Assembly (NCBI RefSeq): GCF_025685685.1
Contig: NZ_JAGSYH010000009.1
Coordinates: forward strand, 124,001-188,000
DNA length: 64,000 bases
Direction: 5' to 3'
Source: Acidicapsa dinghuensis
Lineage (GTDB): Bacteria; Acidobacteriota; Terriglobia; Terriglobales; Acidobacteriaceae
Notes under the pieces: generated by a model
Databases searched by the model: none
Told to the model about the DNA's origin: nothing
The model's input: the letters and a program-made list of their open reading frames with translations, nothing else
Made by a program: the position numbers and the translations under genes
Shown here: positions 1 through 9,088 of the stretch, piece after piece
Position numbering within the stretch: the stretch's first letter is position 1
Layout: each line of letters starts with the position of its first letter

Positions 1-138
1 CCAACTGCTGCCGACCACGCAGAGGATTTGTGCCAGCACCAGATCGGCAACACGCAACTGGCGATGGAGCTGATGTTCTTCTGTGGGAGCGGCTGTCTGT
101 GTTTGCGGATCGGCAGATGCGGAGGGCAGCGCAGACAT
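1..138 (-). CDS. APC-family amino acid permease, N-terminal fragment (cut by window edge)
   Basis: Only the first 46 codons are inside the window. The ATG is at 138-136 and the frame stays open to base 1. The N-terminus is a polar, Ala/Gln/Thr-rich leader of about 29 residues, followed by LRVADLVLAQILCVVGSSW. This resembles the start of the first membrane helix of APC superfamily amino acid transporters, which typically has a G-S/A-G-x-W-like bend at this place. The assignment rests on this short stretch only. It would be an inner-membrane amino acid/proton symporter or exchanger. It lies 69 bases downstream of the Rieske oxygenase stop on the same strand and may share its transcript, without an evident functional link. 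Confidence 0.5.
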   Translation of the reverse strand, partial: MSALPSASADPQTQTAAPTEEHQLHRQLRVADLVLAQILCVVGSSW

Positions 139-207
139 GGTGCGCTGATGATTGCATATTGGCGGCGAATCCCCTAGAGCGATTTTGATGATGCGAATTG
201 GGGTGAG

Positions 208-1308
208 TTAACTGCGCCAGTGCAGATCGACGGGGCCGTCCATCGGATGTTTGCCGGAGCCATCGAGGCGCGCCTGCTTCAGTGCGAAGTACCACTTGGC
301 CGGCTTGTCCGCGTCGTCGATCAGCATGAGGCTCGGGTTGTGACGCAGGCCCTCGGCCTGCTGGATCATCGTCTCCTGATCCTGCTGGACGAACTTCGCT
401 CCGAAGAACTTTGCGATCGGTGTGACGAAGGGAACGTAGTAGAAGACATTCCACGCGCCGATGACATCGATGCGGCAGGTGGAGGCTGTGACAGGCGTGA
501 TGGTTGTGAGGCTGGCGAACCATTTTTTGCCGCAGCGGATGGTTTCGGAGCGGCGATTGGGCAGGACGAAATCGATGGTGGTCTCGACGGGTTCGCCGTA
601 GATGCCGAGCAATTTGTAGGGAGCGGAGTTACCGCTGGGCGCGTGAGCTGCCATGCGAAAGCCCTCGGGAATGGGCTCAAAGCGCTTGGTTTTTTCGCGG
701 ATGGATGATCGGCTGCGCCACCACCATGCCTGATGCACGAAGGGACCGTGGGCTGGGTCCATGAGGCCGATGATTCCGTGATCGACGTTGCAGGGTAGAT
801 CGGCGGTGAGATGGGCGCTGCGATAGTGCTGGCTGAATTTCGGCAGTTCCGGTACGGGTGGAAGCGCATCCACATCTTTGACGCGGCCAGAGCCGGGACC
901 GGGCACATAGACCCAGGCGTAGCCATCGCGCTCGACGCAAGGGAACGAGGTGGCGTAGATCTTTGTGGCATCAAGATGGTCGTGGCTGGAGAGCGATGGA
1001 ATCAGTTCGCAGCGGCCCGAGCATGGCTCGAACTCCCAGCCGTGATAGCGGCAGGTGACGCGATTGCCATCGAACCAACCGACGCTGAGCGGGATACCGC
1101 GGTGCGGGCAACTGTCGCGCATCGCGAAGATGGAGCCGTCGTTGCGGCGGCCGAGGACGAGCGGAAAATCGAGCAACATTGCTGTCTTGAGCTGTTTGGC
1201 GCGAAGCTCGCTGGAGCGAATGGCCGGGTACCAGTCGTCATAGATGAGCGTGGCGCTTGGGCCGGGGATTTGCGTGCCGGCAGGATCGATTGTGGTCAGT
1301 CTTGCCAT
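208..1308 (-). CDS. Rieske non-heme iron oxygenase (ring-hydroxylating type, alpha subunit-like)
   Basis: A 366-residue protein with a Rieske [2Fe-2S] centre: C67-P-H69 and C86-R-Y-H89, the canonical C-x-H...C-x2-H pattern. A mononuclear iron site follows in NVDHGIIGLMDPAHGPFVH, with D184, H187 and H192 as the likely facial triad. Such proteins use O2 and electrons from a separate ferredoxin or reductase to hydroxylate or desaturate hydrophobic substrates in the cytosol. No reductase or ferredoxin gene is visible nearby. The start has a good ribosome-binding site (GAGGAA, 2-3 bases before ATG). It lies 42 bases after an HpnI-like glycosyltransferase on the same strand, so a lipid or hopanoid substrate is possible. 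That is inference; the substrate cannot be read from sequence. Confidence 0.85.
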   Translation of the reverse strand: MARLTTIDPAGTQIPGPSATLIYDDWYPAIRSSELRAKQLKTAMLLDFPLVLGRRNDGSIFAMRDSCPHRGIPLSVGWFDGNRVTCRYHGWEFEPCSGRCELIPSLSSHDHLDATKIYATSFPCVERDGYAWVYVPGPGSGRVKDVDALPPVPELPKFSQHYRSAHLTADLPCNVDHGIIGLMDPAHGPFVHQAWWWRSRSSIREKTKRFEPIPEGFRMAAHAPSGNSAPYKLLGIYGEPVETTIDFVLPNRRSETIRCGKKWFASLTTITPVTASTCRIDVIGAWNVFYYVPFVTPIAKFFGAKFVQQDQETMIQQAEGLRHNPSLMLIDDADKPAKWYFALKQARLDGSGKHPMDGPVDLHWRS

Positions 1309-1350
1309 CGTTCCTCACGATAGCACCCGGTGCGCGCAGGTGTTTGTGAT

Positions 1351-2592
1351 CTATGTCGCATGCGGCTCGTTCATCTTGACGAGTTTGCCGTCTTTGAGCA
1401 GGAAGCGCTCGCCGCGCCACTCGATGGTGTGGCTGGCGAAGCTCCAGACCCAGATGGCAAAACCAACGAGATCGCGGATGGGCAGCAACCAGAGATCGCG
1501 TAATACTTGACGATCGTGCAGCACGCCGACGCCGACCTGCATGGCCGCGCCGAGGCGGAGGCAGAGTGCGAGGCAGAGCAGCCAGAGGCTCCAGAAGCTG
1601 GCGCCGGAGGCGAGCACATTGATGCAGGCGAGCGGGATCAGATGCGTGAAGAGAAGGCCGACATAGCCCCACTTGCGGCTGTCGCGCACGGTGCGCGCCC
1701 AGCGAAGCTGGTGGCTCCAGAAGCCGCGCCAGTTGTAGGCCGGGACGTGTGTCTCGACGGTCTCGGGCGCAAGTTGGATTGCGTAGCCTGCGGCGGCGAT
1801 GCGCGCTCCCATCTCGTAATCGTCGGCGAGTTGATCGACGAGGGCTTCGAGGCCTCCGCCAGCCGCGAGGGCTTCGCGGCGGACGGCCAGCGTGGAGCCG
1901 AGGCCGAAATGAATGCCGCGCTCGATGAGCCGGGCGACGAGGACGCCGGCCTGGAAGTCGGTGGCGATGCCGAGTGCTTCGAGTTTGGAGCCGAGGGTGA
2001 GACGGCCAGTGCTGGTGCGTGAAGCGTGGCCGCGATAGAGGGCAGTGACCATGCCGGTTGGTTTTCGTCCTGCACTACTTTTTACTGTGGCGGCGAACTG
2101 GCGCATGACGCGCTCGAGATAATGCGGGCCGACGCGGATGTCGGAGTCGTTGATTAACAGGTAGTCGTAGCGGGCCTCGGCTTGCATGCGGATTAGGTTT
2201 GAGACTTTGCCATTAGCGCCGAGACGATTGGGACAAAAAACGAGCTTGATGGCGCGATTGGGAAATTCGGCCATGAGCTGGTGGACTGCGGGCACAGCCG
2301 GATCGTCTTCGCTGCCAGCACCGAAGATCAGTTCATATTCGCCTGCGTAGGTCTGTTGGCAGTGGCTGCGGAAGGCTTCGTACATGCCGTCGTCGAAGCC
2401 TTTGACTGGCTTGAGGATCGAGACGCCGGGTGCGAAGGCAGGCAGATTTTGCGCACGGCGAGAGGAGAGACGGAAGCTCCACGCGGCGAAAATCGCGAGG
2501 AGAGAATACGCCATGCTCGCAACGGTCAAAACCATTGTTGCGATTTCAATTGCCGTGAAGGCTGGCTGCCAGTTCAGACTAAGCTCGTGCAT
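1351..2592 (-). CDS. HpnI-like glycosyltransferase (GT2/GT21, ceramide glucosyltransferase-like)
   Basis: A 413-residue membrane glycosyltransferase. An N-terminal membrane helix (about residues 15-40) is followed by the GT-A start VSILKPVKGFDDG, a D-S-D nucleotide-sugar/metal motif at 149-151 (INDSDIRV), and the acceptor-side HQLRWARTVR (Q-x2-RW class), then two or three C-terminal membrane segments. This order is typical of ceramide glucosyltransferase-like GT21 enzymes. Their bacterial branch includes HpnI, which transfers N-acetylglucosamine to bacteriohopanetetrol at the inner membrane. Hopanoids are common in acidobacteria. The partner deacetylase HpnK and squalene-hopene cyclase are not in this window, so the hopanoid role is a family-level inference. 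The gene is followed by the Rieske oxygenase in the same direction. Confidence 0.75.
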   Translation of the reverse strand: MHELSLNWQPAFTAIEIATMVLTVASMAYSLLAIFAAWSFRLSSRRAQNLPAFAPGVSILKPVKGFDDGMYEAFRSHCQQTYAGEYELIFGAGSEDDPAVPAVHQLMAEFPNRAIKLVFCPNRLGANGKVSNLIRMQAEARYDYLLINDSDIRVGPHYLERVMRQFAATVKSSAGRKPTGMVTALYRGHASRTSTGRLTLGSKLEALGIATDFQAGVLVARLIERGIHFGLGSTLAVRREALAAGGGLEALVDQLADDYEMGARIAAAGYAIQLAPETVETHVPAYNWRGFWSHQLRWARTVRDSRKWGYVGLLFTHLIPLACINVLASGASFWSLWLLCLALCLRLGAAMQVGVGVLHDRQVLRDLWLLPIRDLVGFAIWVWSFASHTIEWRGERFLLKDGKLVKMNEPHAT

Positions 2593-2648
2593 TGCGGGCT
2601 CTTACTAGTGTAGAGCCCTTGCCGGAGATGCTCGATCAGCATCGAGAA

Positions 2649-3908
2649 CTACTCGTAACGCAGGGCCTCGATGGGATCGAGATTTGCTGCCTTCCATGCC
2701 GGGTAAATGCCGAAGACCAAGCCAATCGTACATGCAACCGTTAGTCCGATCGTGACCCACATTGCCGAGACGGTGGCGGGAAGGCCGATGGGCAGGAAGT
2801 AGACAATCCAGGTGATTATCGCGCCGACCATCACGCCAATGATTCCGCCGACGGCGCAGAGCGTGATGGCTTCGGTGGTGAACTGCGTCAGAATGGTACG
2901 CTTTGTCGCGCCGAGCGCCTTGCGTATGCCGATTTCGCGGGTGCGTTCGGTGACGGAGACAAGCATGATGTTCATGACGCCGACGCCGCCGACCATTAGG
3001 CCCACGCTTGACACGGCGAGCATGAAGAGAAAAAGGCCGGAGGAAAGCTGATCCCAGAGACGCGCGAGTGAGTCGGGGCCGAAGATCTCGAAGTCATCGT
3101 CCTTCGCCACGGGTACGTGACGCCGGACGCGCAGGAGTTCGCGGATCTCTTCTTCCACTAGCGCCTTATTTTTCTGGTCGTCGAACTTCACGCTGACCCA
3201 CATATCTTTCTCTTCAGGATGCAGGTTTTCGAATGTTCCGAGCGGGAAGAATGCGGCGTTGTCGTTGGGATTCTTGCCGCCTCCGAAGGGAGTCTTCTGC
3301 TTGTCGAAGACGCCAATCACGGTGTAGAGGCTGGTTTCGATGTTGACTTCTTTTCCGATGGCGTTCTGATCGTCGAAGAGCTGTTCCCAGGTATCGTGGC
3401 CGAGCACGACTACCTTGGCGTGGCGTTTGTCTTCGGCATCGGTAAAGAGCCGCCCTTGCACCAGGGTGAAGTCGCGCACATCGGCGAGCTCAGCCGTATC
3501 GCCCTGGAGCAGAGTCCCTGCGACTTTTCTGCCGTTGTACTTTACAGAAACATCGCCGACGCGAAAGCTCTGATTCTTGACGTACTGTTTGCCGCCATCG
3601 GCTGCAACCACATGAGGCAGCTTACGCAGCGCCATCACATCGTCGAGCGTGAGCTTCTTGCGGGCCAACTGCTCCAGTGTGGGCCTCACGCCGATCACCG
3701 GCAGATGGAAGACCCAGAAAACGTTGTTGCCGAGCGAGCTGACGAAGTCGCCAACACGGCTGTTAAGGCCGTTAATGATGGACGAGATAGCGATTACTGA
3801 CGTGACGCCAATGACGATGCCGAGAATGGTCAAGCCGGAACGCAGCTTGTTTGCGCGCAACGTTTCGAGCGCCATTTTTACCGATTCACTTGCCTGACCT
3901 TGCGCCAT
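2649..3908 (-). CDS. MacB/FtsX-type ABC transporter permease (second of a pair)
   Basis: A 419-residue protein with the MacB layout: a cytosolic N-terminus with MALETLRANKLRSGLTILGIVIGV, helix 1 at about residues 24-46, a large periplasmic MacB_PCD domain (about 50-270), then the FtsX domain with three C-terminal helices. The conserved TERTREIGIRKALGATK loop, which in true ABC systems touches the ATPase, is present. It ends in LDPIEALRYE. MacB-type permeases extrude peptides, drugs or lipoproteins, or transmit force across the membrane, with an ATPase partner. No ATPase gene is adjacent or elsewhere in the window. It is the second gene of a two-permease unit, 104 bases behind its paralogue. 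The start has GGGAG 8 bases upstream. Confidence 0.9.
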   Translation of the reverse strand: MAQGQASESVKMALETLRANKLRSGLTILGIVIGVTSVIAISSIINGLNSRVGDFVSSLGNNVFWVFHLPVIGVRPTLEQLARKKLTLDDVMALRKLPHVVAADGGKQYVKNQSFRVGDVSVKYNGRKVAGTLLQGDTAELADVRDFTLVQGRLFTDAEDKRHAKVVVLGHDTWEQLFDDQNAIGKEVNIETSLYTVIGVFDKQKTPFGGGKNPNDNAAFFPLGTFENLHPEEKDMWVSVKFDDQKNKALVEEEIRELLRVRRHVPVAKDDDFEIFGPDSLARLWDQLSSGLFLFMLAVSSVGLMVGGVGVMNIMLVSVTERTREIGIRKALGATKRTILTQFTTEAITLCAVGGIIGVMVGAIITWIVYFLPIGLPATVSAMWVTIGLTVACTIGLVFGIYPAWKAANLDPIEALRYE

Positions 3909-3922
3909 AACGTAAGCTCCCA

Positions 3923-4007
3923 GCCTCTAGCTTCTAGCCGCTAGCCAGAAGCCCCTCATTTCATCTGCAGCATAATAGCTAGAAGCCAGGCGCTAATAGC
4001 TAAAAGC
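3923..4007. repeat. Imperfect inverted repeat between two permease genes
   Basis: The 104-base gap between the two permeases holds a run of related words (TCTAGC, GCTAGC, AGCTAGAAGC, TAGCTAAAAGC). A 30-base arm at 3923-3952 pairs imperfectly with 3978-4007: about 20 of 30 positions are complementary by hand count. It could form a long weak hairpin in the mRNA. It could alternatively be a decayed REP-like repeat. Confidence 0.5.
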
Positions 4008-4012
4008 TGCTC

Positions 4013-5239
4013 TTACATTTCCGACCGGAGAGCAACAATCGGATCGAGTTTTGCCGCTTTGCTCGCCGGATAGACACCAAAGAATATTCCCGTACCAGCC
4101 GCCATTAAGAGGCCCAGGATGATGGAGCCTATCGAAACGGAAACCCGGATATCGAAAATCAAGGTAATGGGTGCTGCTACCCCAATTCCAATGGCTATTC
4201 CGATAGCTCCGCCAACCGTAGCCAGTGTGGCAGATTCAATCAGGAACTGCAGCAGCACATCTTTTTGCTTTGCCCCGAGCGCCTTGCGCACGCCGATTTC
4301 GCGGGTGCGCTCCGTCACAGAGACAAGCATGATGTTCATGATGACCACACCGCCAACGACAAGCGAGATGGATGCCAGCCCGAAGACGATGATGGTGAAG
4401 AGCGAGCTGACCTGCTTCCAGATATCGAGGAAGGTGTCGTTGGTTTCAAGCTGGAAGCTGTCTTCGGCGCCGGGTGCATCATGGCGGCGGATGCGCATGA
4501 TTACGCGCGCCTGATCTTCGGCCCTCTCCATCACCTTCGCATCGCCATTCGCACGCGAGTAGATAGTCAGTGAATCGTTGGTGCCGTAGGTGTGCTGATA
4601 CGAGGTAATCGGAACGGCTGCCCAGTTATCCTGCGACTGGCCAAAGGTCTTGCCCTGGCGCTCACCTACGCCAACGATGGTGTAAGGAATGCCGTCGATG
4701 CGCAATTCCTTGCCGATGGGGTCTCCGTCGCCCATGATGTTGTCGACTATGTCGTAGCCGACAACGCAGTCGCGGGTGGCGTGTTCGATGTCGGCATCCG
4801 TCAGAGCGCGCCCCTCGGCGATGTTGATGTTGTTGAGCGAAAACATCGTCGAGGTATAGCCGCGAATCTCGGTGTTGGTGCTGGATTGGCCGTTGTGGAA
4901 GACATTGGTGCTCTTGGAGAGCAATGCGCCGACTTCTTTGCAGTCTGTGCAGCCATCACGAATCGCTTCATAATCGTCGTATTTGACGATCTTGCGCTTC
5001 TGATACTTGAAGTACTCTTCCGGCGTAAATATGACCGCGGCCATGCGCGAAATCGTGAATACGTCTGCGCCGTATCCGGAGAGCTTGGTGCCGAAGTAGT
5101 CGTTTGCCGTGTTGGTCAGCGTAATGACCATGATGACCGAGGCTACGCCCATGACGACGCCGATCAGCGTCAGGATCGACCTGAGCTTGTTGGCCCAGAG
5201 CGACTGCAGTGCGAGCTTCATGGCTTCGGCGAACTTCAT
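4013..5239 (-). CDS. MacB/FtsX-type ABC transporter permease (first of a pair)
   Basis: A 408-residue protein with the same build as the next gene: MKLALQSLWANKLRSILTLIGVVMGVASV at the N-terminus with helix 1, a periplasmic MacB_PCD domain, and a C-terminal FtsX domain with TERTREIGVRKALGAKQ and the ending LDPIVALRSEM. It is probably the first gene of a minus-strand unit reading into the second permease; the two could form a heterodimer. ATPase and membrane-fusion genes, which commonly flank such permeases, are absent here, so the partner must be encoded elsewhere or the pair works without one. It is divergent from the tricorn-like protease gene across a gap of about 270 bases that must hold both promoters. 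Confidence 0.9.
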   Translation of the reverse strand: MKFAEAMKLALQSLWANKLRSILTLIGVVMGVASVIMVITLTNTANDYFGTKLSGYGADVFTISRMAAVIFTPEEYFKYQKRKIVKYDDYEAIRDGCTDCKEVGALLSKSTNVFHNGQSSTNTEIRGYTSTMFSLNNINIAEGRALTDADIEHATRDCVVGYDIVDNIMGDGDPIGKELRIDGIPYTIVGVGERQGKTFGQSQDNWAAVPITSYQHTYGTNDSLTIYSRANGDAKVMERAEDQARVIMRIRRHDAPGAEDSFQLETNDTFLDIWKQVSSLFTIIVFGLASISLVVGGVVIMNIMLVSVTERTREIGVRKALGAKQKDVLLQFLIESATLATVGGAIGIAIGIGVAAPITLIFDIRVSVSIGSIILGLLMAAGTGIFFGVYPASKAAKLDPIVALRSEM

Positions 5240-5506
5240 TGATCCGGTCGTCCTTAAAAACGCGGCGGGAGGCGGTCTGCCCCGAGTGTAACGCCAAAAT
5301 GGGCGGGCTGGCGCGCAAAGCAGAGTACGCAGGCCGTCGGCATCCGGTTCCCATAAATCGTTCCCTCGCCAAGGGAACCTGGATTATTCTTCCTCCGTAG
5401 ATTCTAGTTTCTGATTCAGCCTCGCTGCCTGCGCTTTCCCGTCCTCGCCGGTGGCTGCCGGAGCTTTATGCCCCGTGTTCGTTCATGCACCTCAACTGGA
5501 GAGCCT

Positions 5507-8500
5507 ATGCCGCTGAACCGTCTTTCCCACCTGTTCGCCGCCTTTTCTGTTTCGCCTTTGCTCTTTGCCCTGGTTGCTACTGTTCCGGCAGCGGCGGCCC
5601 AGACTGCTGACCCGCCGCTGCTGCTCCGCTATCCATCGCTGAGCCAGAACAGCATTGCCTTCCGCTACGCTGACGACATTTGGACGGTTTCCCGGTCCGG
5701 AGGAGCGGCGGAACGGCTGACCTCAACCTCGCACGTGACCGAAGGGCCGTTTTACTCGCCTGACGGCTCAGAGATCGCTTACTCGGCCCATGTGAACGGA
5801 AATACCGATGTGTATGTCATTCCGGCCAACGGCGGGATTCCGCGCCGGATTACCTGGCACCCGGCTGGAAGCTTTGCCGTGGGCTGGAGCCCGGACGGGA
5901 AAGATGTGCTGATCACCACCATGCGCAGCAGCCACCGGCATTATCTGCGCCTTTACCGTGTGCACGCCGATGGCTCGGGCACGCCGGAGGCGCTGCCGCT
6001 TCCAGCCGGAAGCAATGGATCGTTCTCGCCCGACGGCCTGTCCATCGCATACGAGCCGATTAGCCGTTGGGAAGAGGCGTGGAAGCGCTACAAGGGTGGA
6101 CAGAACTTCCCCATCTGGATCGTCAATCTGAAATCACTTGATCTTGAAAAGATTCCATCGAACAACACGCACGACTCAGAACCGGTCTGGGTTGGGGACG
6201 AGATCTATTTCCTTTCTGACCGCAACAGCGTTACCAATTCCGATCCGTTCGCAAACGATCATTACGGCCCGGTTTCGCTCTACAGATACGACGTGAAGAC
6301 GAAACAGGTGACGGAGGCGATTCCAAACAAAGGCCTCGACCTGAAGACATTTCAGGCTGGACCGGGCGGGCTGGTCTATGAGCAGTTCGGCTCGCTGCAC
6401 CTGGTGGATCTGAAATCGTCCGGCGAGCTTGGTGAGGACCACACGCTCCACATCACGATCCACGGAGATCTCTCAAATCTTGCGCCGCACCTGGCATCTA
6501 TCGGCCCTGAGGAGATTCATGCAGCGGCGCTATCGCCCACTGGCCAGCGCGCGGTCTTTGAGGCGCATGGCGACATCTTTACCGTGCCGGCGGAGAAGGG
6601 CGATACACGCAACCTGACCGATACCTCGGGTGCAGCCGAGCGGTCGCCAGCGTGGTCGCCGGACGGCAAAACGATTGCGTACTTTTCAGACGCCTCGGGC
6701 GAGTACCAGCTTCATCTGCATGACCAGACTGGATTCAAATCGCCGGTGGTGATCGATCTTGGGCCGAATCCCTCGTATTTCTACGGCCTCACGTTTTCGC
6801 CTGATTCGAAGCACATTCTGTACACGGATAAGCATCTGCATTTGTGGTATCTCGACCTGCCGGGCAAAGACGCCAATGGCAAGGAGACGCCCGCTGGCAA
6901 GCCGGTGCTGGTGGATACGAGCAAGCAGGGTGGTTTCGGCGAGGGCAACTTCAGTCCTGCGTGGTCGCCTGATTCAAAATGGATCACGTATACGCGTGAT
7001 CTGGACAACAACCTGAAGGCGGTCTTTCTCTACTCGGTTGAGAAGCATGCCTTTACGCAGGTCACGGATGGGATGAGCGATACCTCCAGCCCGGTTTTTG
7101 ATGCGAATGGCAAGTATCTCTACTTCCTGGCCTCGACTGACGATGGACCGTCGAGCGCAGGCATCGATCTCTCGAGTCTGGACCGCGCACAGACCAGCGC
7201 CGCCTATGTGGTGGTGCTCTCGAAAGATGAGGCATCGCCGATTCCGCCGGAGAGCGACGACGAGAAGGTGAAGGAGGAAAAGCAGGACGATAAGAGTCCC
7301 AAACCGCCTACGCCGCCTACGCCGCCCAAGACCTCAGCGGACGATAAGAACGCCAAGAAGGACAAAACTGAAGCCAAGGCTGACGACAAGGACGGCAAGA
7401 AGGAAGACAAGACCGAGGACAAGAAGGTTGAGGTCAAGATTGACCTCGACGGCATCGGCAACCGCATCCTCTCGCTGCCAGTGCCATCGCGCAACTATGA
7501 GGGGGTGGTTGCAGGCAAGGCCGGCGTGATCTACCTGCTGGAAGGCTCACCCTTTGGCCGCAGCTCGGAGGAGGGCGGTGAACCAGGGATTCGCGGAGTG
7601 TGGCGCTTTACGCTGGAGAAGCGGAAGACTGAAGAGGTGTTGTCTGAGATCGATGGCTTCGATGTTTCCGCGGATGCCTCGAAGGCGCTGATTGCCGTGC
7701 ATCACAACTTCATCATCATGGGCACCGACGATCTGAAGCCAGGTGGCGGTCCGGATGGCAAGCATCCCAATCTTGGCAACATGACAGCGAAGATCGATCC
7801 GCGCGCCGAGTGGAGGCAGATGTTCTATGAGACGTGGCGTATTCAGAGGGATTTTCTCTACGATCCGCACACGCATGGGCTTTCGATTCCCAAGATCGAA
7901 GCGAAATATGAGCCTTATCTTGCCGGGCTTTCGAGCCGCAGCGAGTTCAGCTATCTCTCGACAGAGATGCTGGGCGAAGTGACCATCGGCCACATGTTCC
8001 TGGGTGGCCCGTTCCATCCGGAGCACGCTCCGCGGACCGGGCTGCTTGGCGCGGATTACACCATCGAAAATGGCCGCTACCGGATCAGCAAGATTCTCGG
8101 CGGCCAGAACTGGACTCCGGGGCTTGCTTCTCCGCTGACGCTGCCGGGAGTCTATGTGAAAGAAGGTGAATACCTGTTGGCTGTCAATGGCAAGGAGATT
8201 CACGCTAACGACAATCTCTATTCGTTCTTTGACGGAACGGCAGGACTGCAGACATCGCTACGTGTCGGTCCGAATGCGGATGGGAGCGGAGCCCGCGACG
8301 TCACCGTAGTTCCTATCGAAGATGAGGACAATCTACGTGGTCTGGACTGGATCGAGTCGAACCGGAAGAAGGTCGATGAGCTCTCGGGCGGCAAGGCGGC
8401 TTATGTTTATATGCCGAATACCGGAGGCTCCGGTTATACGAACTTCAACCGCTACTTCTATGCGCAGCTCGACAAACAGGCGCTGGTGCTGGACGAGCGG

Positions 8501-9016
8501 CACAACGAAGGCGGATTTATCGCCGACTACGTTGTGGATGTGCTGAAGCGCGAGCCGCTCTCGGGGGCGATTGAGCGCGATGGCAAGGCGCTGCATGATC
8601 CGGTGGGCGCGATCTTCGGGCCTAAGGTGATGCTCATCAATCAGGACTCAGGCTCGGGCGGCGATGCGATGCCTTGGTACTTCCGCAAGGCGGGCATTGG
8701 CGAGCTTGTCGGCAAACGTACCTGGGGCGGATTGGTGGGTATTGGCGGCTATCCGGTACTGCTAGATGGTGGACGCGTCACGGCGCCACGCTACGCGATC
8801 TATGGCCTGCACGGCGACTGGGAGGTGGAGAATCACGGCATTGCTCCAGATGTGGATGTGGACATCACGCCAAAGGATTTTATGGCTGGGCATGATCCGC
8901 AGCTTGAAACTGGAGTGAAGATTGTGATGGAGCAGCTCAAGGCGCATCCGGTGCCAGAGATTCCGATTCCGCCTTACCCGAACTACCACGAGCATGATGG
9001 GCTGGGGGTCAAGTAA
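5507..9016 (+). CDS. Secreted tricorn-like protease (S41 family)
   Basis: A 1169-residue protein from the chosen ATG at 5507. That start has GGAG 6 bases upstream and gives a clean signal peptide ending near VPAAAAQ; an upstream in-frame ATG at 5468 would add 13 unlikely residues. The first half is beta-propeller with repeated WSPDG/FSPDSK motifs typical of tricorn and WD40/PD40 blades. A Lys/Asp/Pro-rich linker follows (coded about 7250-7440), then the tricorn C1, PDZ and C2 core. The S41-type nucleophile motif GSGGDAMPW has its Ser at residue 1050, followed by LVGKRTWGGLVGI, and C1 and C2 are both present. Tricorn cleaves oligopeptides; here it is probably periplasmic and scavenges peptides. 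A terminator hairpin follows directly. Confidence 0.92.
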   Translation: MPLNRLSHLFAAFSVSPLLFALVATVPAAAAQTADPPLLLRYPSLSQNSIAFRYADDIWTVSRSGGAAERLTSTSHVTEGPFYSPDGSEIAYSAHVNGNTDVYVIPANGGIPRRITWHPAGSFAVGWSPDGKDVLITTMRSSHRHYLRLYRVHADGSGTPEALPLPAGSNGSFSPDGLSIAYEPISRWEEAWKRYKGGQNFPIWIVNLKSLDLEKIPSNNTHDSEPVWVGDEIYFLSDRNSVTNSDPFANDHYGPVSLYRYDVKTKQVTEAIPNKGLDLKTFQAGPGGLVYEQFGSLHLVDLKSSGELGEDHTLHITIHGDLSNLAPHLASIGPEEIHAAALSPTGQRAVFEAHGDIFTVPAEKGDTRNLTDTSGAAERSPAWSPDGKTIAYFSDASGEYQLHLHDQTGFKSPVVIDLGPNPSYFYGLTFSPDSKHILYTDKHLHLWYLDLPGKDANGKETPAGKPVLVDTSKQGGFGEGNFSPAWSPDSKWITYTRDLDNNLKAVFLYSVEKHAFTQVTDGMSDTSSPVFDANGKYLYFLASTDDGPSSAGIDLSSLDRAQTSAAYVVVLSKDEASPIPPESDDEKVKEEKQDDKSPKPPTPPTPPKTSADDKNAKKDKTEAKADDKDGKKEDKTEDKKVEVKIDLDGIGNRILSLPVPSRNYEGVVAGKAGVIYLLEGSPFGRSSEEGGEPGIRGVWRFTLEKRKTEEVLSEIDGFDVSADASKALIAVHHNFIIMGTDDLKPGGGPDGKHPNLGNMTAKIDPRAEWRQMFYETWRIQRDFLYDPHTHGLSIPKIEAKYEPYLAGLSSRSEFSYLSTEMLGEVTIGHMFLGGPFHPEHAPRTGLLGADYTIENGRYRISKILGGQNWTPGLASPLTLPGVYVKEGEYLLAVNGKEIHANDNLYSFFDGTAGLQTSLRVGPNADGSGARDVTVVPIEDEDNLRGLDWIESNRKKVDELSGGKAAYVYMPNTGGSGYTNFNRYFYAQLDKQALVLDERHNEGGFIADYVVDVLKREPLSGAIERDGKALHDPVGAIFGPKVMLINQDSGSGGDAMPWYFRKAGIGELVGKRTWGGLVGIGGYPVLLDGGRVTAPRYAIYGLHGDWEVENHGIAPDVDVDITPKDFMAGHDPQLETGVKIVMEQLKAHPVPEIPIPPYPNYHEHDGLGVK

Positions 9017-9034
9017 CTCAGACCAGAGCAAACG

Positions 9035-9070
9035 AAGGGCGGCCGATGCGTTGGCTGCCCTTTTTATTTT
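9035..9070 (+). terminator. Rho-independent terminator of the tricorn gene
   Basis: AAGGGCGGCC (9035-9044) pairs with GGCTGCCCTT (9053-9062, one G-U) around an 8-base loop, followed by TTTATTTT. It begins 18 bases after the stop codon. Confidence 0.85.
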
Positions 9071-9088
9071 GAAGGATGACGGAGAGTG

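Noticed and set aside
2625..2645. Small hairpin GATGCT/AGCATC after the MacB-type permease stop
   Set aside because: The stem is only 6 bp and has no U-run on the relevant strand, so it is too weak to call a terminator.
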